Program-made: the position numbers and the translations under genes
Notes under the pieces: model-generated
Database searches by the model: none
The model's input: the letters and a program-made list of their open reading frames with translations, nothing else
Told to the model about the DNA's origin: nothing
Shown: positions 26,734-34,970 of the stretch, one piece after another
How the letters are laid out: each line of letters begins with the position of its first letter
How positions within the stretch are numbered: position 1 is the stretch's first letter
Assembly (NCBI RefSeq): GCF_000146285.1
Contig: NZ_GL385912.1
Coordinates: 847,271 to 911,270 of the forward strand
Length of the DNA stretch: 64,000 nt
Direction of reading: 5' to 3'
Origin: Mobiluncus curtisii subsp. curtisii ATCC 35241
Lineage (GTDB): Bacteria > Actinomycetota > Actinomycetes > Actinomycetales > Actinomycetaceae

Positions 26734-27810
26734 TTAGCTCTGCGCAGCGTGCTCCCGCAGGACCTTCACGACCTCTTGCGCTGCGGCACCGGTTCCGTAG
26801 GGGGTGGCGGTGGTTGGCTCCGGCAGAGGTCGGGTTGCCGACTGGACCAGGGAAGATGGCTCCGCCAGTTCATTCCAACCCAGCTCAACCGTCTCTACCC
26901 ACTCAGTTTGAGGTCGCACCGTGGTGGCAGGAACCCGCAGCAAGAACGCTTCCTTTTGCAGTCCGCCGGAATCCGTGACAATGTGGCGGGCTTGCAACGC
27001 TGCCGCTACCAGCTGCGGATATGCCAGCGGTTCGTGCAAGTGAATGGCTCCACGGGTCAGGTTCACGCCCGCCGCCTCCGCTTTGGCGCGCAAGCGTGGG
27101 TGGGCTAGCAGCACGACGGGGAACGGTAGGTCTGCGAGAGCCGCCACCACGGTCTCGAGACGGCTCGAATCGTCAGTATTTTCGGCTCGGTGAATGGTGG
27201 CAAGGGCGTATTGAGAGGGCGCCAAGCCGAGTTCGGCGGGAATCGGGTTCGCAATCTGCCCGGATTGCACCCGGTCGCGGATGGTGAACAACACGTCAGT
27301 CATCACGTCTCCCACCAGGACCGAGCGATTCTGCAAACCTTCCTCTGCCAGGTGGCGCATCGCGACCTGGGTGGGTGCCAGCAGTAAATCCGCGGCGTGG
27401 TCGGTTAGCACCCGGTTGATTTCTTCGGGCATGTCCCGGTTAAAGGAACGCAGCCCGGCCTCCAGGTGTGCGACCCGCTGGTGAATCTTTACCGCCGCTA
27501 ATGCCCCCGCCAGTGTCGAGTTTGTGTCCCCGTAAACCAGCACCCAGTCCGGCTTGGCATCGGCAATGACCGGTTCCAACTCGACCAGCATTCGCCCGGT
27601 TTGCACCCCGTGACTGGCACTGCCCACGTTGAGATGTACGTCGGGACGCGGAATCTCCAGGTCTTGAAAAAACACTTCGGACAGCATCGGGTCGTAGTGC
27701 TGTCCGGTATGGACAATCAGGTGTTCCACTGCAGTCTGGGCACACGCCCTCGCAATCGGTGCCAGTTTCACAAACTGGGGGCGCGCCCCCACAATCGACA
27801 TGATTTTCAC
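26734..27810 (-). CDS. UDP-GlcNAc 2-epimerase family, probably WbpI-like
   Basis: The 358-residue enzyme has SIVGARPQFVKLAPIARAC, VYGDTNSTLAGALAA, HLEAGLRSFNRDMPEEINRVLTDH, LATIHRAENTD, and HIVTDSGGLQKEAFLLRVPATTVRPQTEWVE. The ARPQFVK start and RPQTEWVE segment separate it from the wecB gene at 18187 and fit epimerases that act on diacetamido uronic acids or similar sugars, such as WbpI, which makes UDP-ManNAc3NAcA. It lies between the wbpA-like gene and a GT4 gene in the same direction. The GTG start lies 6 nt after TAAGTT, so the gene can be transcribed leaderless. Confidence 0.88.
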   Translation of the reverse strand: MKIMSIVGARPQFVKLAPIARACAQTAVEHLIVHTGQHYDPMLSEVFFQDLEIPRPDVHLNVGSASHGVQTGRMLVELEPVIADAKPDWVLVYGDTNSTLAGALAAVKIHQRVAHLEAGLRSFNRDMPEEINRVLTDHAADLLLAPTQVAMRHLAEEGLQNRSVLVGDVMTDVLFTIRDRVQSGQIANPIPAELGLAPSQYALATIHRAENTDDSSRLETVVAALADLPFPVVLLAHPRLRAKAEAAGVNLTRGAIHLHEPLAYPQLVAAALQARHIVTDSGGLQKEAFLLRVPATTVRPQTEWVETVELGWNELAEPSSLVQSATRPLPEPTTATPYGTGAAAQEVVKVLREHAAQS

Positions 27811-27822
27811 GTCTCTAACTTA
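27811..27822 (-). promoter_or_regulatory. Leaderless-type promoter
   Basis: On the minus strand TAAGTT (27822-27817) lies six bases before the GTG at 27810. Confidence 0.5.
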
Positions 27823-27886
27823 CCAATCCCGGAGCATCTGTACCTAGGCATGACCCGCTGGCACCCCACGGACCTGACGCCGGAAT

Positions 27887-29089
27887 CTAGTGACGTATCC
27901 GCGCCAAAACCACCCGTGCCGCGTTCTGACCGGTCAAACGCAACGAACGGTGCTCCTGCACCCATTTTCGCGTCTCACCAGACCGCAACCGCCCCTCTAG
28001 AACGCTGGTCAATGCCATTTTCAAAACGTCGGGGTCATAAGGCAGAGCCAAACCTAACTGGTTTTCGGTGATGTCCGCGGCGGCTGGACCCGCGCCGACG
28101 TAAATTACCGGAGTCCCGCAAGCCAGCCCTGCCAGCACCTTGGTCGGGTAGGCAAAATCGTAGCCCTGTCCAGGTTTGATACTGACCAGGCAAGCTCGCG
28201 CCTGACGCTGCCACGCCGCGGCCTGTTCCGCAGACACTTGATCAAACAGAATCCGACCCGGTTCTAGACGCGCGGCAATCTCGTGCATAGTAGCGAAAGA
28301 ACTGCCCTGCCCCAGGAACAGCAGGCGGGCGCGGGGAAACTTCGGGGCAATTTCTGCAAACACCTCGGCAAAAATTTCTGCCCCCTGCCATTCCGAGGCA
28401 GTGCCGGCATAAACCAGCCAATCCGTCTGTGCGACCTCATCCGCGCTCAACCCAGCCACTGGCAGCGGGTCAGGACCTAGCTCGGTGAACACCTCGGTAT
28501 CAATCCCATTTTCCACCACTGCCACCCGCCGGGCTCCCAGCTCCTGACAACGCGCTGCCACCTGGTCAGACACGGCGATGACCGTGGCGGCTCCACGCAG
28601 GGCGAAACGTTCCACCACCCGCAACGCCCGCACCACCCAGCCCGGAGCGCTCGTCTGCGCCGCATCTGACCAAATATCAGCCGCGTAATAGACGTAAGGA
28701 CGGCGTTTCAAAGCTGCCAAAACTCGCAGCATCGCCCCCGTGGTCGGCGGCGGCTCGCTGACATAAACCCTGGGGCTAGGGGCGCAAAAGAGCCGGAAAA
28801 ACGCGGGAATATCAAAACTCATATAGGGCAGGTAGCCGCGGATATACCCGGTTTCGTCGCGTTTAGCCTGGACTCGTTGGACGTGCAACAGGTCCCCCAC
28901 GTCGGTTTGCGTTTCGACTTGCGCCCGCGCATCTCGGTCAGTGCCGGGGGCAGGAATAGTGGTCAGCACGCTTACGGCGGCACGTTGTTCTAGCAGGGCT
29001 TTCACCAGGGCTTCGAGCCGGAACGACGCCGCGGCCGGCTCCGGAGCAAAAATCCGGGACACCACGGTGACATCAGGACGTAGGCACAT
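27887..29089 (-). CDS. Glycosyltransferase family 4
   Basis: A 400-residue GT-B protein: acceptor half DVTVVSRIFAPEPAAASFRLEALVKAL, VYYAADIWSDAA and VIAVSDQVAARCQELG; donor half DWLVYAGTASEWQGAEIFAEVF, ARLLFLGQGS and PTKVLAGLACGTPVIYVGAGPAAADI. The PTKVLAGLACG segment is common in transferases of uronic or amino sugars. Start 29089 is preferred because GGGAAAG lies upstream and the next residues lead straight to the first strand; an in-frame ATG at 29119 is possible. It sits inside the ManNAc3NAcA-type gene set, so it is the best candidate to use that donor (inference). Confidence 0.83.
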   Translation of the reverse strand: MCLRPDVTVVSRIFAPEPAAASFRLEALVKALLEQRAAVSVLTTIPAPGTDRDARAQVETQTDVGDLLHVQRVQAKRDETGYIRGYLPYMSFDIPAFFRLFCAPSPRVYVSEPPPTTGAMLRVLAALKRRPYVYYAADIWSDAAQTSAPGWVVRALRVVERFALRGAATVIAVSDQVAARCQELGARRVAVVENGIDTEVFTELGPDPLPVAGLSADEVAQTDWLVYAGTASEWQGAEIFAEVFAEIAPKFPRARLLFLGQGSSFATMHEIAARLEPGRILFDQVSAEQAAAWQRQARACLVSIKPGQGYDFAYPTKVLAGLACGTPVIYVGAGPAAADITENQLGLALPYDPDVLKMALTSVLEGRLRSGETRKWVQEHRSLRLTGQNAARVVLARIRH

Positions 29090-29268
29090 AGCTCTATTCT
29101 TTCCCAGTTTTGCGTTCATAAGGGCGGATTGGTTGCATTTTTCGGTTTGTCAGGGAGCTGGTCGGGCGTGAACCGAACTTGTTTCGCTCTGCCAGCCGTG
29201 GCACAGCGAAACATTTTGCAGATTTCTGACGGTGGGCAGTAGCGCCGCGACACGTTCGGCTCGCAGCT

Positions 29269-30255
29269 CTACAAGTCGACCGTTTGCCCCGTGTCTCGTG
29301 ACTGGACCATCGCCTCCAATACCCTAAGGGTCTGCAGCGCGTCCGTGAGCGGCACGATTCGGCTGGAGTCCCCGTTCAGGGCAGCCACAAAATTCTCATG
29401 CTCGACCCGCAACGGTTCGCGCTGATCCAAGGCATATTGGGTTACTTCCCCCACACTGACCCCGCGAACGTTCGCCACCTGGTCCCATTCCACAGCCTTG
29501 GTGCCATTCTCATAGAACGTCAAAGTAGAGTTCATCGTGTCCGCGACCAGCGCGCCCTTTTCACCGGTCACGGTGGTCAGGCGCTCCTTGAAAGGACTGA
29601 ACCAGTTAACGATGTGGTTCACCAGCACCCCGTTTTCCAGCACCCCGGTGGCAACCAGCAGGTCTTCATGTTCGCGGCCGGATTTACGAGCTGTCCGGGC
29701 AGACACGGATTGATAGCGAGCACCGGCAATCCACGCGGTCAAATCCACGTCATGGGTAGCCAGGTCCTTAATGACCCCCACGTCTGAAATTCGGGCAGGG
29801 AACGGACCTTGGCGTCGCGTGGCAATCTGGAACACTTCCCCGAGTTCGCCGGCAGCAACCCGCTTTTGCAGTTCGATTAACGCCGGGTTGCAGCGCTCAA
29901 CATAACCGGCAGCACCCACCAGATTGGCTTGCTGGAAAGCGCCCACGATTTGCTCGCCTTCCTCGACCGTACGAGCCAGGGGCTTTTCGATGAGGGCCGG
30001 GACACCCGCGGCAGCCAGCTGCAACGCCACCTCCAGGTGAAAAGCCGTGGGCACCGCGACGACCGCTGCCTCGATACCGGCACCAATCAAAGCGGTCACG
30101 TCAGGCAGGACCTCAAGCTCTCCTGCCACACCGAACTTGTCCCCTGCCGGATCCGCCACGGCAACCAGGGTTTCGCCAGGGGTCTCACGGACGTTGCGGA
30201 CATGGTGGCGACCCATACTCCCGATTCCGATTACTCCAACACGTATTTCCTTCAT
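29269..30255 (-). CDS. Gfo/Idh/MocA oxidoreductase, probable UDP-GlcNAcA 3-dehydrogenase (WbpB-like)
   Basis: The 328-residue protein has the NAD(P)-binding VGVIGIGSMGRHHVRN, the family EKPLARTVEEGEQI with the catalytic-site lysine, and a C-terminal alpha/beta domain from about residue 125. WbpB oxidises C3 of UDP-GlcNAcA before transamination. The next upstream gene is a DegT aminotransferase, as in wbpBED sets. The ATG at 30255 has an AGGAAAG site. Its first 15 codons and leader are copied upstream in a 150-bp tandem repeat, leaving a truncated mini reading frame. Its substrate is inferred from context. Confidence 0.88.
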   Translation of the reverse strand: MKEIRVGVIGIGSMGRHHVRNVRETPGETLVAVADPAGDKFGVAGELEVLPDVTALIGAGIEAAVVAVPTAFHLEVALQLAAAGVPALIEKPLARTVEEGEQIVGAFQQANLVGAAGYVERCNPALIELQKRVAAGELGEVFQIATRRQGPFPARISDVGVIKDLATHDVDLTAWIAGARYQSVSARTARKSGREHEDLLVATGVLENGVLVNHIVNWFSPFKERLTTVTGEKGALVADTMNSTLTFYENGTKAVEWDQVANVRGVSVGEVTQYALDQREPLRVEHENFVAALNGDSSRIVPLTDALQTLRVLEAMVQSRDTGQTVDL

Positions 30256-30511
30256 AACTTTCCTATCTGCTTTGAGTTCCGGCTAAAACGGTCCCCCGGA
30301 CCGTTTCTAAACGCCTCCACACCACCACGCGGCGCCCCCATGCTAACGCACCGGCACCACGCCCCTACTCCCGATTCCGATTACACCAACACGTATTTCC
30401 TTCATAACTTCCCTATCTGCTTCGAGTTCCGGCTAAAACGGTCCCCCGGACCGTTTCTAAACGCCTCCACACCACCACGCGGCGCCCCCATGCTAACGCA
30501 CCGGCGCCACG
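30212..30511. repeat. 150-bp tandem duplication covering the wbpB-like gene start
   Basis: Bases 30212-30361 and 30362-30511 are direct repeats with a period of exactly 150 and about six mismatches. The first copy holds the ribosome site, start codon and first 15 codons of the oxidoreductase plus its upstream leader. The second copy places the same signals between that leader and the aminotransferase gene. Each copy has a perfect 9-bp stem AAACGGTCC with a CCC loop (30286-30306 and 30436-30456), followed on the minus strand by TTTTAG. Confidence 0.93.
30343..30405 (-). pseudogene. Truncated duplicate of the wbpB-like gene start (20-codon mini frame)
   Basis: Within the second repeat copy an AGGGAAGTT ribosome site and ATG lead into MKEIRVGVIGIGSRGVVPVR and then TAG. 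The first 13 residues copy the true oxidoreductase; after that the frame passes the repeat junction. It would still be translated, so it could act as a small upstream frame that affects wbpB-like expression. Confidence 0.75.
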
Positions 30512-30521
30512 CTGTTGTTAT

Positions 30522-31622
30522 CTAGGCACCGGCTTTCACCAGGGCGTTGACGGCGGTCACGATGCGCTCCAGATCCTCCTGATCCAGGGAAGGGTGTACC
30601 GGCAGAGACACGACTTCGCGGGCCGCCGCTTCGGTCTGGGGCAGGTCCAAGCCCGGCGCAAAGTGGCACAGGGACGGCAACCGGTGATTGGGAATCGGGT
30701 AGTACACACCGGAACCAATCTGGTACTCCTCGCGCAAAGCCTGGACAAACCCATCGCGATCGGCCTTGACCCGAATCGTGTACTGGTGGAACACGTGAGA
30801 CGCTTCTGGAGCAATCGCCGGGACGGTCACCCCCTGCAGGTTCGCACTTAAGAAAGCGGCATTTTCCTGGCGTTTCGCCGTCCAACCCGCGACCTTTTTC
30901 AGCTGCTCACGTCCGATTGCGGCGTGAATGTTCGTCATGCGCAGGTTAAAGCCAATAACTTCGTTCTGGTACTGCTTTTCCATGCCCTGATTGCGGTACA
31001 GACGACATTTACGGGCATGTTCAGAGGATTCAGAAGTAATCATGCCACCTTCACCGGAGGTCATGTTCTTGGTGGGGTACATCGAAAACGCCCCGAAGGT
31101 CCCAAATGTCCCCACCTGTTGACCATTCCAGGTGGCTCCGTGAGCCTGGCAGGCATCCTCAAAAATCATGAGGTCGTGTTCGCGGGCAATCCGACCCAGC
31201 TCGGTCATATTAGCCGGGTGTCCATAGAGGTGTACCGGCAAAATCGCCTTAGTGTTCGGTGTAACTGCCGCTTCAACCGCTGCGGGGTCGAGACAGAAGT
31301 GTTCCGCTTCAATGTCAGCGAACACGGGCTTTGCCCCGGTCAGCGCCACCGAATTCGCCGTAGCGGCAAAGGTAAAGGACGGCACGATAACTTCGTCGCC
31401 CGCCCCGATTCCCGCCGCCAGCAGCCCACACAGCAGGGCGGAGGTTCCGGCGTTGACCGCCACCGTTTCGCGCCCCGCTCCCAGCTGGGAGGCGAAAACA
31501 TGCTCGAACTCGGCCACGACGCTGCCCTGAGCCAGCATCCCGGTGCGCAGTACCGCATCCACTGCTTCGCGTTCTTCCGCGCCGATAATCGGCTTCGCGG
31601 CGGGGATGAATTCTTTACTCAT
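30522..31622 (-). CDS. DegT/DnrJ/EryC1/StrS aminotransferase (WbpE-like)
   Basis: A PLP-dependent sugar aminotransferase of 366 residues: FIPAAKPIIGAEEREAVDAVL, TFAATANSVALTGAKPVFADIE, EDACQAHGATWNGQQVGTFG and the PLP-binding lysine K185 in FSMYPTKNMTSGEGGM. WbpE transfers an amino group to C3 of UDP-3-keto-GlcNAcA. The ATG at 31622 has a GGAGACAAT site; the frame is open 32 codons further upstream only into the acetyltransferase gene. It is 32 bases after the acetyltransferase stop. The gap to the MocA gene carries the 150-bp repeats. Confidence 0.92.
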   Translation of the reverse strand: MSKEFIPAAKPIIGAEEREAVDAVLRTGMLAQGSVVAEFEHVFASQLGAGRETVAVNAGTSALLCGLLAAGIGAGDEVIVPSFTFAATANSVALTGAKPVFADIEAEHFCLDPAAVEAAVTPNTKAILPVHLYGHPANMTELGRIAREHDLMIFEDACQAHGATWNGQQVGTFGTFGAFSMYPTKNMTSGEGGMITSESSEHARKCRLYRNQGMEKQYQNEVIGFNLRMTNIHAAIGREQLKKVAGWTAKRQENAAFLSANLQGVTVPAIAPEASHVFHQYTIRVKADRDGFVQALREEYQIGSGVYYPIPNHRLPSLCHFAPGLDLPQTEAAAREVVSLPVHPSLDQEDLERIVTAVNALVKAGA

Positions 31623-31654
31623 ATTGTCTCCTTGCTTGTGTTTCTCAGCCGTAC

Positions 31655-32254
31655 TTAGGCTTGGTCCAAAGTCAGTATTCCGTCGGTTTCGGTATAGGTC
31701 TGTCCGGTGACGGGGCACTGCCAGCGCCCGGTCTTGCCCGCCACTGGTTGCAGGCGCACCCCAGCGCGTCCCACCCAGCCAATCTGGCGAGCCGGAACGC
31801 CGACCACCAGGGCGTAATCAGGGACGTCGCGGCTGACCACCGCGCCGGAACCGACTGTCGCCCACTGCCCCACGGTAACCGGGGCGATGCACACTGCCCG
31901 AGCCCCGATGGCGCAGCCGTGACGCAATGTCACCCCCACGGCTTCCCAATCCGTTGCGGATTTCAAAGTACCGTCTGGGTTGATGGCTCGGGGCCACTGG
32001 TCATTGGTCAAAACCGCGGCCGGTCCAACGAACACGCCGTCTTCCAGCATGGCTGGTTCATAGACCAAGGCATAGTTTTGAATTTTGCAGTTCGCGCCGA
32101 CTTTCACGCCGGCATCAATGTAGGCTCCGCGTCCCACAATGCAGTTTTCCCCCAGCACCGCGTCTTCGCGGACCTGGGCGTAATCCCAAATCGAGCAGTC
32201 GGCACCGATTGAGGCCGACGGCGCGATTTGGGCGGTTTCAACGATACGACCCAT
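31655..32254 (-). CDS. Left-handed beta-helix N-acetyltransferase (WbpD-like)
   Basis: The 199-residue protein is built of hexapeptide repeats (IGADCSIWDYAQVREDAVLGE, VGRGAYIDAGVKVG, IGARAVCIAPVTVGQWATVGSGAVVSRDVPDYALVVGVPARQIGWVG), the fold of acyl-CoA-dependent acetyltransferases. With the aminotransferase next to it, the likely role is acetylation of the C3 amine of UDP-GlcNAc3NA. The last 25 residues (GKTGRWQCPVTGQTY) add a small cysteine-containing tail often seen in such enzymes. The ATG at 32254 is chosen for its GGAAAGG site. It is the first gene of the minus-strand uronic-acid set. Confidence 0.87.
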   Translation of the reverse strand: MGRIVETAQIAPSASIGADCSIWDYAQVREDAVLGENCIVGRGAYIDAGVKVGANCKIQNYALVYEPAMLEDGVFVGPAAVLTNDQWPRAINPDGTLKSATDWEAVGVTLRHGCAIGARAVCIAPVTVGQWATVGSGAVVSRDVPDYALVVGVPARQIGWVGRAGVRLQPVAGKTGRWQCPVTGQTYTETDGILTLDQA

Positions 32255-32390
32255 AGCTGCCTTTCCGAGCAAATCAAACTCTTCCATCTTATCCCAACCG
32301 GGTCTTACGGAACCCGACGGAATGCGGTAAATCTCAGACCTCCCCGGTTTCACAGACCTCGACTCCGCCGATAGTTCGGGCGCAAAGAAA

Positions 32391-32420
32391 CGGGGGCTCG
32401 GGATTATTCCCGAGCCCCCG
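32391..32420 (-). terminator. Intrinsic terminator of the amidase gene
   Basis: A perfect 13-bp stem (CGGGGGCTCGGGA) with a TTAT loop. On the minus strand it is followed by TTTCTTTG. It lies 11 bases after the amidase stop. Confidence 0.88.
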
Positions 32421-32431
32421 CCAGTCAGAAC

Positions 32432-34750
32432 TTATTTGGAACCGGCAGGCGCAGCCGGAGCCGGGATAGTGTCCAGGGTCATGAAAACTTGTTTCATTTG
32501 CTCCGCAGACACCGCGCCCGGACCACCCAAAGCGGTGGCAGCCCGCGCCTGGAGACGCACAATCTCAGCGGAAGTGGCTCCATCCAGAGAATTCCCCAGC
32601 GCGTTGGGCAACAGCAGAATCGGTCCGTCGCTGAGCACTCCTCCAGCTACGGCATCGACAGGGTTAGTGCCCGAAGCGAGATAGACATGTGCTGACCCAT
32701 TGGGGAACTGATACTTGCTTATTTCACGAGCGGTCTGGTAACGGTCAGCCCCAAAAACCCGCTCGCTGGCTCGCTCGCCGGCAGCTTGCGACAAAACCGC
32801 GTCGGACACTGCGCCCGGACCACCCAAAGCCACTACTTTCGCCGGTTTAATCGCCGCAATCGTTTGGGTCACAACCGCCGGCAACTTGCCGTTGGTAGGA
32901 ACCAAGATGACCGGCCCGGCAGTCAGTGAACCGGCAGCCAGCGCATCTACCCCTCGTGACATTTCCGCCAAGAAAACGGCACTGGCAGGTCGGGTTTCCG
33001 CAGCGTGACGAGCAATGAGGGCAGAAGTCTCCACCCGGTCGCGACCCCCGATTCGGTCAGTATCCACTCCTGCTGCCACAGTATTCAGCACCGCGTCACT
33101 GACCGCGCCGGTACCTCCCAAAGCGACCACCTTGGTAGCTTTCGCTTCTTTCACGTATTTCGCGACCGCGGCTTGGGCATCCCGCTTGTTCAGCACCAGC
33201 ACAATCGGACCATCCGTGAGTGACCCTCCTGCCAGCGCGTCAGCGGTGTTCACCCCGTTGGCTACGTAAACCGTGCGCGCCCCCTGCGGGAAGGCATAAC
33301 GTGCGATGGACAGGGCAGTCCCCACCCGGTCTGGTCCTGCCAAAAGCGTGGGGATACCCATGCCGGCTTGATTTCGCTGCGCTTGGCTGAGGCCGGGGGG
33401 AACGATGGGGTTTCCTGGCTCAGAAACGTAGTACGCCACCATTTGTCGCAGCGTAGGCAAGAATGCGTAGAAGGCGTTGCCCGGACAGGCGGTAGCCCCG
33501 ACGTCACGGTGCCCGGAAACTACCGGAGCCAGAAAATCGTGTCCGTCTTTACGGATGTTGGTTCGCAGATTCAACGGATTCAAACCGGTGGGACGCAACT
33601 TGTAAGCCACGACGCGCGCCACCGTATCTACAGCCGCGTCCGAGGGGCGGTATTCCATGTAGTTGCCCAGCACGGAAATCCCGAAAGTCGTGCTGTTTAC
33701 ACCATAGGCGTGCCCGCCGACGATGTTGGAGGACCAGAAGTCACCCGCACGCCCTTGCCAAGCGCGACCAAAGTTATCCACCAGCACGTTGTAGCCGATG
33801 TCACCCCACTTCAGACTGATGGCGTGATAACGATAAATGGAACGCAGGATAGCCGGAACGTCACCGGGGGAATAGTTATTTCCCGTGGCGGTATGGTGCA
33901 CTACTGCTCCGCGGACCGCGCCTGCCCGGAGTCTCCATCCCATCCAAGACTCGTTCGCTCCCCAGTCGGCTCGGGAATAAACCGTGGCGGGACGTCCCGT
34001 TGCGGGGACATTGGTCCAAGCGTTTCGCGCCGGGTCGGGAGGAATGACCTGTTTACCAGCATCATTAGTTTTGTTGGGCTTTTCCTTGCCCCCATCGGGA
34101 CCGGTGGCGATGCCAGGTTTCACTCCGGCAGACACAAATGCGTTCGTGTCTCCCGTTTCCACGGTCGCATAAGCGTGGTCCTCGGCTCTGGTTTGGGAAT
34201 CAATCACTTCTACGGTGGGCTGCAGTTTCGCCCCCCGCGGGACTACCACCGCGATTTGCGCTTTCGCGACGTTGGTCAAAATCCAGGGTTCCGTCACGTT
34301 CAGCTTGTCGTCTTTCGTGGAATCGAATTCGTCGCCGATGGTTTGCCACTCGCTCCAGGTTCCGGCTTGCAGATAACGCCCCATTACCACCAGGGGCTGC
34401 GGACCGCGAGGTGACCACCGGGCTGCTATCAGCGCCACGGGTGCCTGCACTTTCACAGTGGAGACGAGTTTGTCTGTCGGGCCAGTGTTGGCAGCAACCT
34501 CGTGGTGCGAGGACCGGAGCATACCCCGACTGTCAAACAAAGGTACCTCGCCTCGCTGGGAGGCTTGGAAAGCTGCCGTTTTCTGGTTTAGCTCCGAGTC
34601 ACCCAGAGTGTCCAGAGTTGCGTGGCTCGCAAAATTAGAGCTGACTTTATCGGTGATACCGCTGTCCCGTTCCGCTGCCACTGCCACCGCTGCCGGACTC
34701 GCCAACAGACTCAATACTACTAAAGACCACATGATGCCGCGTTTGCGCAT
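32432..34750 (-). CDS. Exported N-acetylmuramoyl-L-alanine amidase with cell wall-binding repeats 2
   Basis: The 772-residue protein has a signal peptide (about 1-26), an N-terminal region of unknown type (about 30-245) and an Amidase_2/PGRP domain (about 255-450). Likely zinc ligands are H285 or H286 in VVHHTAT, H414 in GHRDV and C422 in ATACPG. Three cell wall-binding repeat 2 units follow (about 470-760). It should cleave the amide bond between MurNAc and the stem peptide. The ATG at 34750 follows GGGAGGAAC. It is divergent from the second GT2-DUF2304 pair. Its position inside a glycan locus suggests a role in wall remodelling or glycan attachment; that is inference. Confidence 0.92.
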   Translation of the reverse strand: MRKRGIMWSLVVLSLLASPAAVAVAAERDSGITDKVSSNFASHATLDTLGDSELNQKTAAFQASQRGEVPLFDSRGMLRSSHHEVAANTGPTDKLVSTVKVQAPVALIAARWSPRGPQPLVVMGRYLQAGTWSEWQTIGDEFDSTKDDKLNVTEPWILTNVAKAQIAVVVPRGAKLQPTVEVIDSQTRAEDHAYATVETGDTNAFVSAGVKPGIATGPDGGKEKPNKTNDAGKQVIPPDPARNAWTNVPATGRPATVYSRADWGANESWMGWRLRAGAVRGAVVHHTATGNNYSPGDVPAILRSIYRYHAISLKWGDIGYNVLVDNFGRAWQGRAGDFWSSNIVGGHAYGVNSTTFGISVLGNYMEYRPSDAAVDTVARVVAYKLRPTGLNPLNLRTNIRKDGHDFLAPVVSGHRDVGATACPGNAFYAFLPTLRQMVAYYVSEPGNPIVPPGLSQAQRNQAGMGIPTLLAGPDRVGTALSIARYAFPQGARTVYVANGVNTADALAGGSLTDGPIVLVLNKRDAQAAVAKYVKEAKATKVVALGGTGAVSDAVLNTVAAGVDTDRIGGRDRVETSALIARHAAETRPASAVFLAEMSRGVDALAAGSLTAGPVILVPTNGKLPAVVTQTIAAIKPAKVVALGGPGAVSDAVLSQAAGERASERVFGADRYQTAREISKYQFPNGSAHVYLASGTNPVDAVAGGVLSDGPILLLPNALGNSLDGATSAEIVRLQARAATALGGPGAVSAEQMKQVFMTLDTIPAPAAPAGSK

Positions 34751-34795
34751 AAGTTCCTCCCATCGGTGCTGCAATTTAGCATGACTATTTTAATC

Positions 34796-34811
34796 ATCTC
34801 TGTCCAGAGAT
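34796..34811. promoter_or_regulatory. Perfect 7+2+7 palindrome upstream of the amidase gene
   Basis: ATCTCTG-TC-CAGAGAT lies 45 bases before the amidase start, in the divergent gap to the GT2 gene. On the minus strand it is followed by TAAAAT, which could be a -10 box, so an operator is possible. No matching regulator is encoded nearby. Confidence 0.4.
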
Positions 34812-34970
34812 TTTTACAAAAAATCCAAAATTATCTCACGGTTTGATATGCTTTGATGCTTAATTTTCACACCAGCAACAATAGTAACGCAGCTGCAGCT
34901 ATCCACCGCAGCTCTCTCGGTTCCAAAATACGCTTTCACTGATTTCATCCTCAAATGACACAATATAAAG

